Assembly: GCF_007746795.1 (NCBI RefSeq)
Contig: NZ_CP036343.1
Span: 5,431,357 to 5,495,356 of the forward strand
DNA from: Gimesia algae
Lineage (GTDB): Bacteria > Planctomycetota > Planctomycetia > Planctomycetales > Planctomycetaceae
Reading direction: 5' to 3'
Length of the DNA stretch: 64,000 nt
How positions within the stretch are numbered: position 1 is the stretch's first letter; each line of letters opens with the position of its first letter. The position numbers and the translations under genes are program-made. Shown here piece by piece: positions 37,211 through 46,948 of the stretch. Under the pieces are notes generated by a model. That model was not told where the DNA came from, did no database searches, and saw only the letters and a program-made list of their open reading frames with translations.

Positions 37211-38217
37211 TTCAACTGTTCTAAATATTTTGACAGAGTTTGGTATTCATCGTCTTTGAGCGCACGAAATGCGGGCATCTTCACGCCGGGTTTCAAAGCG
37301 GACACATGTGCGATCCACTTCTGAAGGTTTTCTCGATTATTAGGAAACATATCCGCTCCCAGAGAGTTACGACTGCCGATATGTGTCAAATCGGGGCCTA
37401 TCTTTCCATCAGCCTCTGTCCCTCGAATCGTATGACAGGCACCACAGCCTGTCTGCAGGAATAATGCCTCACCCCTCTCAACAGATGCAGATTGCGGCGT
37501 TATTCTGCCTGTAGACTGCTGCGCCAGCCACTCATCAAATTCCTCTTTCTCGACAACATCCACCGTAAAATTCATGTAGGCATGGGAAGCACCACAATAT
37601 TCTGCACAGGCCCCTCGAAAATGCCCCGTCTTCGTGGGATGCAATGTCAGGCGAGTGGTACGGCCGGGGATCATGTCGACTTTCCCGCCCAGTGAGGGAA
37701 TCCAGAATGAATGCACGACATCTTTACTGGTGAGGATAAACTCGACCGGTTCGCCTCGAGGTAATCGTATTTCATTAGCCAGTTCAACTGGCTTTCCACT
37801 TTGGGCCGGGTAACTCACTTTCCACCACCATTGATATCCCTCAACCTCGATCTGCAGTGTCCCTGCCGGAGGTCGGGCAAGCAGCGCGGGCAGAAGATTT
37901 AATCCATAGATCAACAGTATGGTGAGGATGATCGTGGGGGCTATTGCGCCTCCCCCGATAATAAACAGGGCGGATTTCTGACGATGATGGGCAACGGGAT
38001 TCAGATGCAGTGCATAGATCGACAAAGCGACCATGACTAACCAGATGATTGTTGCCCCCCCGGCCATCCACCAGAACAGTCTGGCAATCTGTTCGGCACC
38101 TGCCCCTGCAGGATTCAATGCTGATTGCGAACTGGAACAACCAGAAATCAGAACACCTGCGCAGATCAGCTTAGCCTTGACAGCATCACCTTCAGCAGGC
38201 ATTTCAATTACTTTCAT
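37207..38217 (-). CDS. ctaC: Cytochrome c oxidase subunit II fused to cytochrome c (caa3 type)
   Basis: A 336-residue protein. The N-terminus has a lipobox-like cysteine (AGVLISGCSSS), then two membrane helices (about 45-70 and 88-110). The CuA site is in the cupredoxin domain: HSFWIPSLGGKVDMIPG and CAEYCGASHAYM (two Cys, His, Met). A C-terminal cytochrome c domain carries CGACHTIRG with a distal Met near KPGVKMPAFRAL. This makes it a caa3-type subunit II that accepts electrons through its own haem. It is the first gene of the minus-strand oxidase operon. Confidence 0.92.
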   Translation of the reverse strand: MKVIEMPAEGDAVKAKLICAGVLISGCSSSQSALNPAGAGAEQIARLFWWMAGGATIIWLVMVALSIYALHLNPVAHHRQKSALFIIGGGAIAPTIILTILLIYGLNLLPALLARPPAGTLQIEVEGYQWWWKVSYPAQSGKPVELANEIRLPRGEPVEFILTSKDVVHSFWIPSLGGKVDMIPGRTTRLTLHPTKTGHFRGACAEYCGASHAYMNFTVDVVEKEEFDEWLAQQSTGRITPQSASVERGEALFLQTGCGACHTIRGTEADGKIGPDLTHIGSRNSLGADMFPNNRENLQKWIAHVSALKPGVKMPAFRALKDDEYQTLSKYLEQLK

Positions 38218-38304
38218 TCTGGCAGGTCAGAGACGTTCGATTTAATCTTATGCATTACAGGATCGTCAGATTCATCTGCAATTCAGGAATATAGTTAGAA
38301 ATGG

Positions 38305-38388
38305 TCTCTTTCATATTAAGGCCCGGCCAGATTGTGAAGCCAGCCTTTCCGCGTTTACAGAACGGCATCTGGCCGGGCCCGAAAGAGA
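38305..38388. repeat. Long inverted repeat between sodC and the oxidase operon
   Basis: GGCCCGGCCAGAT (38320-38332) and ATCTGGCCGGGCC (38367-38379) are perfect 13-base inverted repeats. Outside them TCTCTTTC (38305-38312) and GAAAGAGA (38381-38388) add eight more pairs after an asymmetric bulge. No strong T-run follows on the minus strand, so it may be a structured mRNA leader for ctaC, a processing site, or a REP-like element. Confidence 0.6.
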
Positions 38389-38430
38389 TATTTTTGATTG
38401 ATCTATTGTTTCTCTCGCATGCGATTTCGT

Positions 38431-39024
38431 TTAATGTCTGCTGGCACTTCGGGGCGAAACAGGCAATTCAGCTGTGACTTTCGGGGCTGATTTGGCAATT
38501 CCAATGACTCCTAAACCGGCTCGAGGACCTGAATCTCCAGATGGCTGACTGGCAAGATCATCAGCGCCGGCATGGACAACGATCGACCTGCCAATTACGT
38601 CTGAGAGTTTGAAGTCTTCAGATCGCATATCGATCACAGCGACTCCGTTATGATCTGCGGTAATATTCCCCAGGTCCCCGGCATGATGCTGACCTTTGCC
38701 TGGTTTCCCATGTTGATGACCTTCTGGAGCATAATGGCCCCCGGCTGAGCTGCCGTCGACCGCACTGAGATCACCAAACTGATGGATGTGAAACCCATGC
38801 TTGCCGGGAGTAAGTCCTTCGATTTTTCCTGTCAGATGCACGACTCCTTTGCTCTGCTGCAATTGAACCAGGCCTGTGGCACTGAAATCTTTGGTCGGCA
38901 TCACCACTACCACGGCCTTGGTTGTTTTTAGCTCTATCTCTTTCTGGTCAGATTTGACCGTAGACACCAGTGTAGTCGCAACAGGAATGACAGCAGATAG
39001 CAGATAGAATACTTGGGTTTTCAT
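38431..39024 (-). CDS. sodC: Cu/Zn superoxide dismutase
   Basis: A 197-residue protein with a signal-like N-terminus (about 1-22). All metal ligands are visible: HGFHIHQFGDLS (Cu His pair), GGHYAPEGHQHG (bridging and Zn His), HHAGDLGNI (Zn His and Asp) and SIVVHAGADD (Cu His). The two cysteines of the classical intrasubunit disulfide are absent: the usual ACGVIG near the C-terminus is GLGVIG. It removes superoxide in the periplasm. It lies upstream of the oxidase operon and downstream of the DUF892 gene on the minus strand. A second SodC is at 46949. Confidence 0.92.
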   Translation of the reverse strand: MKTQVFYLLSAVIPVATTLVSTVKSDQKEIELKTTKAVVVVMPTKDFSATGLVQLQQSKGVVHLTGKIEGLTPGKHGFHIHQFGDLSAVDGSSAGGHYAPEGHQHGKPGKGQHHAGDLGNITADHNGVAVIDMRSEDFKLSDVIGRSIVVHAGADDLASQPSGDSGPRAGLGVIGIAKSAPKVTAELPVSPRSASRH

Positions 39025-39150
39025 GGTTCAAGTCCTTTACTTGCTTTTAGTGATAGCATCCTCTGTTATCACTCCAGATTCTATTAGTGAACCCAGATTC
39101 AACCGCTAATTCGACACCTGAAGTAGCAAAGATCTGAGTCAACCATCAGA

Positions 39151-39184
39151 CAAAACCCCCTCACTACCATCGCCGGTAGTGAGG
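39151..39184 (-). terminator. Terminator after the DUF892 gene
   Basis: A perfect 10-base stem CCTCACTACC/GGTAGTGAGG with a 6-base loop, followed on the minus strand by GGGTTTTG. It lies 18 bases after the DUF892 stop codon at 39202. Confidence 0.8.
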
Positions 39185-39201
39185 AAGACCAAACTCATAT
39201 T

Positions 39202-39714
39202 TCAGGCACGCGCTGCCGCTTTATTCGTCGATTCTTCGGCGATCTGCGTCAGAATTTTGTCGGCATTACCTTCTTCATCTAATGTTTCCTGCAGAATTCC
39301 AGCAAGATTGGTTTTTCCCAGGCGCTGTGCAAAATTGCGGGCAGATCCATAACCGGCCATTTCGTAGTGTTCCACACGTTGAGCCGCGGCGATCAAGGCT
39401 GCGTCTTTGACATTGGAATCCCCTTTCGCATTAACCATCTCTTCGCCTTCGCTGATTAATCCTTTCATGGCTTCACAGGATTCTCTCTTAGGTTCGACAC
39501 CCATCCCTTTGAAAACAGATTCCAGGCGTTTCACATGTTCTTTGGTTTCTCCTAGATGCGTTTGGAACGCCGATTTCAGTTCCTGGCAGGAAGCGGCCTC
39601 AGCCATTTTAGGTAAGGCATCGACGAGCCGATTTTCCGCATCGTATAAGTCCTGAATCTGCTCAACAAATAAGTCTTCTAAATTGGAAAATTCTTTACTG
39701 GTGAATAAACCCAT
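39202..39714 (-). CDS. DUF892/YciF ferritin-like protein
   Basis: A 170-residue four-helix protein. FVEQIQDLYDAENRLVDALP, HLGETKEHVKRLESVF and AAQRVEHYEMAGYGSARNFA are the conserved metal-binding helices of the YciE/YciF family, with Glu/His ligands. I took ATG 39714 after AGGAGT; the frame extends to 39762. The family is linked to stress and stationary phase; its precise role is unsettled. It ends in a good terminator. Confidence 0.88.
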   Translation of the reverse strand: MGLFTSKEFSNLEDLFVEQIQDLYDAENRLVDALPKMAEAASCQELKSAFQTHLGETKEHVKRLESVFKGMGVEPKRESCEAMKGLISEGEEMVNAKGDSNVKDAALIAAAQRVEHYEMAGYGSARNFAQRLGKTNLAGILQETLDEEGNADKILTQIAEESTNKAAARA

Positions 39715-39762
39715 TTTGATACTCCTGAATCTTAAAACATTCCGTTCCGTAAAAAGTAGCAC

Positions 39763-40304
39763 AATGACACAATGTCACTGCGGCAATCTCAGATAATGTC
39801 CGCAATTTTTATGCCGCAGAAAAGAATTCGATACCACTTCGCCAGATTGATTTGCGATCGAATCAGGTAGCAGTGAATCTGAAAAGAGTGGTAAGATCTA
39901 TGCGATCAACATCGGTTTACGCAGCGCATACTGAGGCAGTTTTAAAAAGTTAATCATTGCTGCTTGAAAACACGAATACCGACACAGTTCAACAGGCAAT
40001 CAGATTGAACGACTGACCTTTCCCTGAAATGATTTCATTTTCTGCCGAAGGTGAAGGTTTCGGAACGACATGATATTCTCTCACCAATATCTAAAAAGCG
40101 CTTTTCAATAATCGTCAGTTCACAAACCATTCTGGTTGCTGGGCAGTCAGTAGGTTAATCGCCCAGAGACCGAAAAATGGAACTGAATACAAGACTCACG
40201 TTTCTTCATACGACAAATTGTCACAGACGTATTTCAGAATTTTCGTTGCATCTAAACTGGTTGTCGCCATCTCCTGCAGCCAGATTAAGTTGATTTGGTT
40301 GGTT
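39763..40304. other. Intergenic region, no gene seen
   Basis: About 540 AT-rich bases between the DUF892 gene start and the end of the RND pump gene, both on the minus strand. It should hold the promoter for the DUF892 gene. No open frame with family features and no clear hairpin with T-run was found. Confidence 0.4.
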
Positions 40305-43300
40305 TTAATTGAATGATGATCGGCTATGCTTTGTTGCGAATACCGTATACAGAGCCGGTACCATGTAGAGTGTAAAGATCGTTCCGATTGCCATCCCTAC
40401 GCCTAAGGTAAAACTGATGGCAAAGCGGCTGGCGGCCCCGGGCCCTCCGGAAACAATCAGCAATGGTAACAGCCCCACCAGCGTGGCGATTGTCGTCATC
40501 AGAATGGAACGCAATCGCAGCGAAGCTGCTTTTTCAATCGCCTGCCGACGGTCCAGACCTTCCTCGCGCTGGATTTCATTAGCAAATTCCACCAGTAGAA
40601 TTCCATGGCGAATAATAGAACCAATTAATGCCAGCAGACCGATCTGCGTATAGATATTGATACTGGAAATTCCCAGAGCAAAGAACAGCATCGCGCCCGC
40701 CAATGACATCGGAATGCTCACAAACATGATCGCCGGATCGCGAAAGCTCTCGTACTGGGCCGCCAAAGTCAGGTACATCATCAGGATTGCCAGGGCAAAT
40801 GCTACCAGCAAAGATGTATTTTCAGAAACAAACTGCCTGGACTGACCTTTCCAGTCGGTCACTACATTCTGCGCGACAGTCTCCTCGACGGTTGTCTGCA
40901 GAAATTCAATCAGTTGATCGAATGATACACCGGGAGCAGGGACGCCTGATAACGTCGCCGAGTTGAGTTGATTGAACCGTTTCAGTTGTCGCGGCTGAAT
41001 TTCATCTTCCAGTGAAACAAAAAGCGAGAGTGGAACCAGATCACCGCCACGGTTAGTCACTCGATAGTCGAGCAGTTGGTCTGTCTGCAAACGATGCTCG
41101 CGTGCCACCTGGGGAATGACACGATAGCTGCGGCCATCGTAGCTGAAATAATTGACATAGCCTCCACTCAACGTGGTGGCCAGATCTACTCCCAACGTAC
41201 TGATATTAATACCGAGTGCTGCTGCTTTATCGCGATCGATTTTAATTCTCTGTTCCAGCTTATCAAACTTGAAATCCGACTGAATGAAAGTGAATAAGCC
41301 GCTTTCCCGGGCTTTTTTCAGAATGGTCTGCGAAGTTTCATACACGACCCGCGGCTCATCAATCGAACTGATCACAAACTGCAACGGAGGACCTTCTCCC
41401 GCGCCGGGGAGTGTGGGGGGAGCGATGACCACCGCTTCCAGGCCTGCCACTTGAGCAGCAGTCATCTGAATCTGCTGCTGCAGTTGCAGCTGAGAAGGAT
41501 CGCGTTGTTCCCAGTCTTCTAAAATGACACCTCCAAAGGCGGAACTGCTCCCTCCACCAGTATTCCCTCCTCCACCATTCACCGCAAAAAAATACTGGAC
41601 TCCCTCTATCTGACTCACCTTCTTTTCCAGCACACCGGTCCAGCGTTCCAGATGATCGATCGAGATATTCGGATCTGCATTTGCAGAAACGATCAGGAAG
41701 CCCTCGTCTTCCGGCGGTGAAAGTTCTTTATTCGCAGCGCTAAACAGAAAATACAGACTGATGAGCATGCACATGCCTGCCGCCAGAATAATCCAGCGGG
41801 CATCCAGCGCCAGCCCCAGCGTTTTTCCATATCCACGGGAAAGGGCTTGAAAACCCTGATCGACTTTGCGGGACAACCATCTTTTCTGCATTCCGGTTTT
41901 AAGCAGCTGGGCACACATCATCGGCGAAACAGTTAATGCCAGTATACCTGAAATCAGCGTCGCGCCGGCGACCGTATAAGCAAATTCGGTAAACAGACTG
42001 CCCGTCAGACCTCCCATCAGTCCTACAGGAGCAAAAACGGCCACCACAACCAGATTCATGGCAATAATCGAACCGGTCAATTCGCGTACCGTGTTTTTCG
42101 CTGCCTCTTCAGGTGTCGCCCCTTCTTCAATATGGCGTGTGGCGTTCTCAACCATTACGATCCCGTCATCAACAACGGTTCCTATCGCCAGTATTAATGC
42201 CAGCAGAGTCAGCAGATTGACAGAATATCCCAGCATCTGCATCAGAAAAAATGCACCAATGATTGCCAGAGGCATCGCGATCCCCGGAACCAGTGCCGAA
42301 CGCAATGCCCCCAGAAACAGGTAAATCACAACAGTCACAATCAGCAATGCTTCAATCAGCGAGCGGATGACTTCATCGATCGAAGCTTCCACTGCTTCCG
42401 TGCTGTCATATACAACGATGCCTTCCAGTCCGCCTGGTAACTGTTTTTTCACCTGAGGAATCAGTTGCCGTACACCCGCTATGGTATCGAGCAGGTTCGC
42501 TTCAGGAGCGACCTGCACTCCAATGAAGGCTACATTTTTACCTTCAAAAATCACCGAACTGTCATAGCTTTCTGCGCCAAGTTCGACTTGAGCAATATCA
42601 CGCACGCGAACAATGGTGTCACCTTCTTCTCGGATCACCAGATTTTCAAAGGCTTCTACCGAACGCAGGTTCGTATCTGCTTTCAAGGGAATGGAAATCA
42701 GCGAGCCTTTGGTTTCTCCGATGGCGGAGAGAAAATTACTTTCAGCGATCGAACGACGGACTTGACTGGGAGTCACCTTAAAGGAAGCCATTTTCCCGGG
42801 ATCAAGCCAGATCCGCATCGCGATATTCTGAGCACCAATCACCTGTGCCTGCTGAACGCCGGGAACAGTCTCCAGTCGCGGGCGGACAGCACGGGTCAGA
42901 TAATCGGTAATCTCACTTGCTTTGAGGACCTCGCTGAAGAATGCCATATACATGGCGGCCTGATCGCTACCTCTGCTGATGGTAACGATTGAGTCTTCCG
43001 AACCTTCAGGCAGGCGATTTCGCACCTGTTGTATTTTAGTCAATATTTCAGCAACCGCAGCATTCGGATCATACCCCAACTCCAGGCGTGCCGTGATTGT
43101 ACTGGTTCCCAACGTACTGCTGCTCTCCAGGTATTCAATACCTTCTGCAGTGGCTATCGTCTGCTCAAGAGGAGTCGTGATAAAGCCCTGCACCAGCTCA
43201 GCGTTCGCCCCGATGTAGGGGGTGACAACTCGAATTGTTGAGGAAGTGGTTTCCGGATATTGCCGCACCGTCAGAGAGGTCAGCGCCTGTACTCCCAGCA

Positions 43301-43367
43301 GCAGGATTACCAGGCCAATGACAGTAGCCAGCACAGGACGTTCAATAAACCGATCAAAAATATTCAT
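40305..43367 (-). CDS. RND multidrug efflux transporter (HAE1 family)
   Basis: A 1020-residue inner-membrane transporter of the AcrB/MexF type. It starts MNIFDRFIERPVLATVIGLV and has twelve predicted helices and two periplasmic loops. TM4 has ILAIGTVVDDGIVMVENATR with the proton-relay Asp pair. In TM10 the usual Lys of the relay (K-H/N-G/A-I-L) reads SIIRHGILLVEFANE, an Arg instead. It exports hydrophobic compounds by proton antiport as a trimer with its adaptor. Its start overlaps the adaptor stop by four bases. No outer-membrane TolC-like gene is in the window. Confidence 0.92.
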   Translation of the reverse strand: MNIFDRFIERPVLATVIGLVILLLGVQALTSLTVRQYPETTSSTIRVVTPYIGANAELVQGFITTPLEQTIATAEGIEYLESSSTLGTSTITARLELGYDPNAAVAEILTKIQQVRNRLPEGSEDSIVTISRGSDQAAMYMAFFSEVLKASEITDYLTRAVRPRLETVPGVQQAQVIGAQNIAMRIWLDPGKMASFKVTPSQVRRSIAESNFLSAIGETKGSLISIPLKADTNLRSVEAFENLVIREEGDTIVRVRDIAQVELGAESYDSSVIFEGKNVAFIGVQVAPEANLLDTIAGVRQLIPQVKKQLPGGLEGIVVYDSTEAVEASIDEVIRSLIEALLIVTVVIYLFLGALRSALVPGIAMPLAIIGAFFLMQMLGYSVNLLTLLALILAIGTVVDDGIVMVENATRHIEEGATPEEAAKNTVRELTGSIIAMNLVVVAVFAPVGLMGGLTGSLFTEFAYTVAGATLISGILALTVSPMMCAQLLKTGMQKRWLSRKVDQGFQALSRGYGKTLGLALDARWIILAAGMCMLISLYFLFSAANKELSPPEDEGFLIVSANADPNISIDHLERWTGVLEKKVSQIEGVQYFFAVNGGGGNTGGGSSSAFGGVILEDWEQRDPSQLQLQQQIQMTAAQVAGLEAVVIAPPTLPGAGEGPPLQFVISSIDEPRVVYETSQTILKKARESGLFTFIQSDFKFDKLEQRIKIDRDKAAALGINISTLGVDLATTLSGGYVNYFSYDGRSYRVIPQVAREHRLQTDQLLDYRVTNRGGDLVPLSLFVSLEDEIQPRQLKRFNQLNSATLSGVPAPGVSFDQLIEFLQTTVEETVAQNVVTDWKGQSRQFVSENTSLLVAFALAILMMYLTLAAQYESFRDPAIMFVSIPMSLAGAMLFFALGISSINIYTQIGLLALIGSIIRHGILLVEFANEIQREEGLDRRQAIEKAASLRLRSILMTTIATLVGLLPLLIVSGGPGAASRFAISFTLGVGMAIGTIFTLYMVPALYTVFATKHSRSSFN

Positions 43368-44620
43368 GGCCTGGTCGCCCTCGCTTCCACATCGCGAGCA
43401 GCGTCGGTTTCGGAGATCTGGACAGGGCTGCCATCATCGATTTTCAGCTGGCCGGAAGTTACAACGCGTGCACCTGGCTCGATCCCTTTTCGGATTTCAA
43501 TCAGCTTTCCCCGACGTTCCCCGGTCTGAATGAATGCGCGCCTGGCTATCAGAGAGGTTTTTTGATTACTTCTGTTTTTTCCAGACGAATCTCCGGTATT
43601 GTCAATTTTCTCTGTGGGACGTTCCGAAGCGTTGGCTTCCTGCTTCGATTCCTGTTCCTGCACAAAATAAACGGACTTACCGTACGCATTAAATGCGACA
43701 GCAGTCTGCGGAATCACAACCACTTCGCGATCGCCTGAGATCTCGACGACCACTTGCGCAAACATCCCTGGTTGTAATTTACGCTCTTCATTTCCCAGCT
43801 GTGCCCGAACTTTGAAGCTGCGCGTCGACTCTTCGATAAGAGGATTGGTGGCTATGACTGTCCCCCGAAAAATATGCTTGGGATGGGCACTGACTAAGAT
43901 CCGGACAGACTGCCCCTCCTTGATGAGCCCGGCATCCTGTTCGGGCAGATCGAAGTCCACATAAATCGGATCAAGCTGCTGTAAAGTGGCAACTGCAGTT
44001 TCCGGCGAGAGATATTGACCCAGACTGATTTGACGGATGCCGATTTCACCACTGAAGGGCGCCAGAATTTCCTTTTTTTCGATAATCGCGCGCTGACGGT
44101 CAGCAGATGATTTCAGTCGCTCCACTTCGGTCATCAACTGTTCGTAATTCTCTTCGGTCGTCGCATCTTTCTGCAGCAATTCTTTCGCCCGCGCGAGATT
44201 CGAATGCGCCTGTTTCAGCTCGGCTTCGATGGATTCGAGTTCTGCCTTTTCGCTCGAAGCGTCCAACTGTACCAGCAGTTCCCCCCGTCGGACCCGTTTT
44301 CCCGATTCGAATAGAATTTCAATGACTTTTCCAGCCAGTTCGCTGGTCAGATCTGTCCCTTGAATCGCACGGATAGTGCCGATGCCGGTCCGCTCTTTCT
44401 GCCACGTCTGTTGCTCCGCCTGAGCAACGGTCACAGTCGCCGGGGGTCTGCGGGGGCCTTTCGATTTTTTGCCTTTCGCGGTGAAATACCAATAGCTGGT
44501 TGAGACTGCTGCCACAAACAGGATCACGAGAAAGATACTGGTAAAAAGAGCGGTTTTCCTCTTCCTGGTTTTTGCAGCTGCTGTCTGCTCTGGCCCCGAA
44601 ACCTGAGTTGATGAATCCAT
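43364..44620 (-). CDS. RND efflux periplasmic adaptor (membrane fusion protein)
   Basis: A 418-residue protein. An N-terminal transmembrane helix (about 25-45, ALFTSIFLVILFVAAVSTSY) is followed by a biotinyl-lipoyl half-motif (AGKVIEILFESGKRVRRGEL), an alpha-helical hairpin (about 125-185) and beta-barrel domains (DPIYVDFDLPEQDAGLIKEG). It couples the pump to an outer-membrane channel. The insertion around residues 325-360 is polar and low-complexity (EQESKQEANASERP). Translationally coupled to the pump gene. Confidence 0.9.
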   Translation of the reverse strand: MDSSTQVSGPEQTAAAKTRKRKTALFTSIFLVILFVAAVSTSYWYFTAKGKKSKGPRRPPATVTVAQAEQQTWQKERTGIGTIRAIQGTDLTSELAGKVIEILFESGKRVRRGELLVQLDASSEKAELESIEAELKQAHSNLARAKELLQKDATTEENYEQLMTEVERLKSSADRQRAIIEKKEILAPFSGEIGIRQISLGQYLSPETAVATLQQLDPIYVDFDLPEQDAGLIKEGQSVRILVSAHPKHIFRGTVIATNPLIEESTRSFKVRAQLGNEERKLQPGMFAQVVVEISGDREVVVIPQTAVAFNAYGKSVYFVQEQESKQEANASERPTEKIDNTGDSSGKNRSNQKTSLIARRAFIQTGERRGKLIEIRKGIEPGARVVTSGQLKIDDGSPVQISETDAARDVEARATRP

Positions 44621-44746
44621 TGATTCTCCACTTCCATTAGCCCCGCTATAAGATATCTCAACTCCCGTTCTGAAAAATGAAAATAAAGCTGGATCCCATT
44701 CCCCCTGTTTAATAACCAGGCTGAGACAACAGGAGCACGTCTGGTT

Positions 44747-45088
44747 TTATTTCTTATCCCGTTCGTGGATATGGGCTGGTGGGGCAGTTGCTTCCACCGC
44801 AACCAGTGGTTCCAGAATGCGGTAGCGGTGGACGGCTTCTCTGGGAACAACCCAGCTGTCACCAGCTTTCAGAATAATCTTCTGATCATCGATTTCCAGT
44901 TCGGCACTCCCTTTGATCACATAGCCAACCACTTCGTAATCGCGGCACATTGGCTGAGGATCCGGTTGAGTGGAATCTTCTTCCCAGAGCCGCATCGAGA
45001 CGGTCACACCAGAGGCAAGATATTTCTGTCCCATTGACCCCAGCGGTGAATGAGTGGAATCGACTTTCTTGATGCTCGTATCATTCAT
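44747..45088 (-). CDS. Small cupin-domain protein
   Basis: A 113-residue single cupin: CRDYEVVGYVIKGSAELEID and ILKAGDSWVVPREAVHRYRI. Metal-binding His positions are only partly kept. I chose ATG 45088, preceded by GGGAGA; the longer open frame up to 45457 has no family features. It lies 126 bases upstream of the efflux adaptor gene on the same strand and may sense or bind a small molecule linked to efflux (inference). Confidence 0.7.
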   Translation of the reverse strand: MNDTSIKKVDSTHSPLGSMGQKYLASGVTVSMRLWEEDSTQPDPQPMCRDYEVVGYVIKGSAELEIDDQKIILKAGDSWVVPREAVHRYRILEPLVAVEATAPPAHIHERDKK

Positions 45089-45808
45089 CAATATCTCCCG
45101 ACGTTGAGACGAAATACAAAAATTGTGACTATGAAGTAAAACAAGATCGAAGCAACTGATTGAAATAAATAATAGATGCTGCCTGACATGACATGTCACC
45201 CATCTGGTATGACACCAGACAATCCCTCCAGGAGACGAAGGTGCGGAAAGCCTTCCTTCATCGGGTTGGGGCAACCACATCATTTCTGACGCACCTGATC
45301 TTCGATTGGCAGCATCTATTATTTTGAATGATGAAATTGTTTCGCAAATCGCATGCCGCTTGGCTTGATATCCGAAGTGGTGTTCGACTGAATGTCTCAT
45401 TCCACACTTCCTTATCAATACAGCCTGGCTCCCTATTCGCTGGGAAGAAACTGACATTCAACAGGGATATCGCTCAGTAATTGATTCGAGATCGCAAATC
45501 TGATTACTGCCTGACAAGCCAGGTTCAATCATCAATATGGTTGCTGAGCGTTCATATTGTTCAATCAATGATCAGTCATACTTCACTAGTCCCCCTCATG
45601 CTCTGCCACGTCTTTCTGTCTTTTCAAAAGAAAATAATGGTTCGTTTATGGATGATTCTAACCGTGACACAACAATCATTTTCTCAGAATTGATGAAATA
45701 GGAATGCGATATGCAAACATTATCCTGTTAAAACAGGAATGCTGTTGATTGCGTGAAAGGAATCGGTCGGAAGTTTTAAGCAATGGTTAATTTCAGCAGG
45801 GCGAAAAT
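45089..45808. other. Divergent intergenic region
   Basis: There are 720 bases between the cupin gene (minus) and the quinone-oxidoreductase gene (plus). The open frame at 45089-45457 is an upstream extension of the cupin frame with no protein features. TGACATGTCA (45189-45198) is a perfect 10-bp palindrome and CTGGT/ACCAG flank it shortly after; either could be an operator. No regulator gene lies nearby. Confidence 0.4.
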
Positions 45809-46762
45809 ATGAAAGCAGTCACATTCAATGAATACGGATCGCCCCGGGTTTTAGAACTATCCCAGATCAACAGACCTGATCCTGATAAACACGAAGTACT
45901 GATTCAGGTCGCTGCAGCTGGTGTCAATCCCATTGATGCAAGATTGCGTCAGGGCGAAATGAAATGGTTGCTGCCGGGAGGCTTTCCCAGAGTCCCAGGC
46001 TATGATGTTGCGGGGATCGTCAAAGCGTCAGATCCTGCAAGTGATATCGAACCAGGCGACCGCGTTCTCGCGTTCCTGGATAATATTTATGGTGGTGCTT
46101 ACGCTGAGTATGCTGGCTGTTCGGCACAGTGCGTTGTCAAAATTCCGGATGCCCTTTCATTTACACAGGCAGCAGCTATCCCATTAGCTGGTTCAACGGC
46201 ATTACAGTCACTTCGAGATTTTGGTCATCTCAAGCCTCGTGATCGCGTCCTCATCAATGGTGCCAGTGGAGGTGTCGGCGCGTTTGCCGTTCAAATTGCA
46301 GTCGCTTATGGAGCTGAGGTAACCGCAGTTGCCAGCACCCGGCATGAAGACTTTGTCCGCTCACTGGGTGCCTCGCATTTCTTTGATTATAAACGGGAAG
46401 ACTTTACTGATTCCTCACAAAAATGGGAAATCATCTTCGATGTCGCAGGAAAGCGGTCCTTCTCTCAGGTAAAAGACTCCCTCGCTCGAACTGGACAGTA
46501 CGTCACAACTGAGCCCAGCTTTCGCGGTTTGGCCATTTCTGTTCTTACCTGGCCACAGTCAGAACAGAGCCATGTCATGTTGGCACATCCGAAAAAAGAA
46601 GATCTTACAGAACTTGTTCGGCTCTGGTCAGAAAAACTACTGGTTGTCACGCTGGCAGACACTATTTCATTCAGTGATGCTGTAAAAGCACATCAAATGA
46701 TCGAAGAAGGAGGCTTCTGCGGCAAGCTGGTTCTAAAGCCAGATCTCTTTAACGCTGACTGA
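45809..46762 (+). CDS. NADP-dependent quinone-oxidoreductase-like MDR protein
   Basis: A 317-residue zinc-independent MDR. AAGVNPIDARLRQGEMKW and GYDVAGIV are typical of the quinone oxidoreductase branch; NADPH-binding motif INGASGGVGAFAVQIAVAYG. Catalyses NADPH-dependent reduction of quinones or enones. Stands alone with 45 bases to the nearest upstream AT-rich stretch; followed by a second SodC gene on the same strand, so both may answer oxidative stress. Confidence 0.85.
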   Translation: MKAVTFNEYGSPRVLELSQINRPDPDKHEVLIQVAAAGVNPIDARLRQGEMKWLLPGGFPRVPGYDVAGIVKASDPASDIEPGDRVLAFLDNIYGGAYAEYAGCSAQCVVKIPDALSFTQAAAIPLAGSTALQSLRDFGHLKPRDRVLINGASGGVGAFAVQIAVAYGAEVTAVASTRHEDFVRSLGASHFFDYKREDFTDSSQKWEIIFDVAGKRSFSQVKDSLARTGQYVTTEPSFRGLAISVLTWPQSEQSHVMLAHPKKEDLTELVRLWSEKLLVVTLADTISFSDAVKAHQMIEEGGFCGKLVLKPDLFNAD

Positions 46763-46948
46763 AAATGTTTGAGATCCATGGCAAGCTGATCGCCAGCTGA
46801 AAGTTCCTGGCTGGTTCGGCATAGTTTTTGCGAATATTTTTTTGAGTTAGAAACGGTCAGATGATTTATCAGACCACCAGATCAAATCAATGTCGACTTT
46901 TTTTATTGAAATGGTCGTCCATCTCACTATGAGCGCAAGGAGAATCAC

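Noticed and set aside
45089-45457. Upstream extension of the cupin frame
   Set aside because: No protein features, and a well placed ribosome-binding site supports the start at 45088.
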